Of a stretch of DNA of 64,000 bases, positions 63,888-64,000 are shown in pieces. The notes beneath the pieces are model-generated. The model made no database searches. It saw only the letters and a list, made by a program, of their open reading frames with translations, and was not told the origin of the DNA. This DNA comes from Defluviimonas sp. SAOS-178_SWC (GTDB lineage: Bacteria > Pseudomonadota > Alphaproteobacteria > Rhodobacterales > Rhodobacteraceae). Positions within the stretch are counted from its first letter, which is position 1. Each line of letters starts with the position of its first letter. The DNA lies in assembly GCF_039830135.1 (NCBI RefSeq), contig NZ_CP156081.1, forward strand, positions 2,900,001-2,964,000, given 5' to 3'. Position numbers and translations under genes: made by a program.

Positions 63888-63957
63888 GGGACCCTCTCCT
63901 CCTCCCTCGGGTCCCGGAAATCCGCGGCGACATCCTCCTCCTCCCTGATGTCGCCGC
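63888..63957 (+). ncRNA. CcsR/cuckoo-type small RNA hairpins (two)
   Basis: Hairpin 1: stem GGGACCC (63888-63894) with GGGTCCC (63909-63915), loop with CCTCCTCCC at 63898-63906. Hairpin 2: stem GCGGCGACAT (63924-63933) with ATGTCGCCGC (63948-63957), loop with CCTCCTCCC at 63937-63945. The first begins 11 bp after the DUF1127 stop. CCUCCUCCC is an anti-Shine-Dalgarno sequence and the hallmark of the CcsR (cuckoo) RNAs. Further members may lie beyond the window. Confidence 0.8.
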
Positions 63958-64000
63958 GACCCTATCGGGCCCGACAAGCCCCCTGACGATGCGACGGACC

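Overview
The window is chromosomal DNA from a high-GC alphaproteobacterium, most likely order Rhodobacterales (Paracoccaceae type). The evidence is a division and cell wall (dcw) cluster with DUF2484 genes between murC and murB, a short alphaproteobacterial prolyl-tRNA synthetase, a DUF2937 gene beside lolCD, and at the right edge a DUF1127 gene followed by hairpins with CCTCCTCCC loops, the layout of the Rhodobacter CcsR (cuckoo) small RNAs. No rRNA, tRNA or CRISPR array was recognised.

Positions 1-9,800 are a catabolic/transport region. They hold the end of a solute-binding protein, a GntR/FCD regulator with two predicted winged-helix modules, a tripartite tricarboxylate transporter operon (tctC-tctB-tctA) translationally linked to an aconitase gene, and a GMC flavin oxidoreductase. 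An ATTGCAC element recurs upstream of gntR, tctC and the oxidoreductase gene, so the regulator may control all three.

Positions 9,800-24,700 are a mobile and decayed region. Two nearly identical IS66-family elements lie 19 bp apart, each with its own 8-bp target duplication. They are followed by a large serine recombinase, a truncated DUF2924 partner, an IS5-type relic, a phage tape-measure remnant, an intact TRAP transporter (dctPQM), a broken IS5-type gene, an IS3-family element with a nonsense-mutated orfA, and a third, internally deleted IS66 relic that still has both target duplications.

Positions 24,700-29,450 carry small accessory genes: GFA, DUF302, a membrane protein, a GST-like protein, two related c-type cytochromes and an Ldh-family dehydrogenase.

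Positions 29,450-63,000 are conserved core, almost all on the minus strand. Lipoprotein export (lolDC), proS, recN, bamD and lpxC lie downstream of the dcw cluster. Transcription of dcw runs from mraZ (about 62,500) through rsmH, ftsL, ftsI, murE, murF, mraY, murD, ftsW, murG, murC, murB, ddl, ftsQ and ftsA to ftsZ, which ends at a strong terminator. The cluster is broken by non-dcw genes: a DUF2161 gene, FKBP, a membrane protein, an RTX-type protein, GFA, an APC permease, two DUF2484 genes and two tiny ORFs. Upstream of mraZ is about 1.1 kb without a gene; it contains phased NGGGA boxes resembling MraZ operators. The window ends in the DUF1127 gene and the CcsR-like RNA hairpins.
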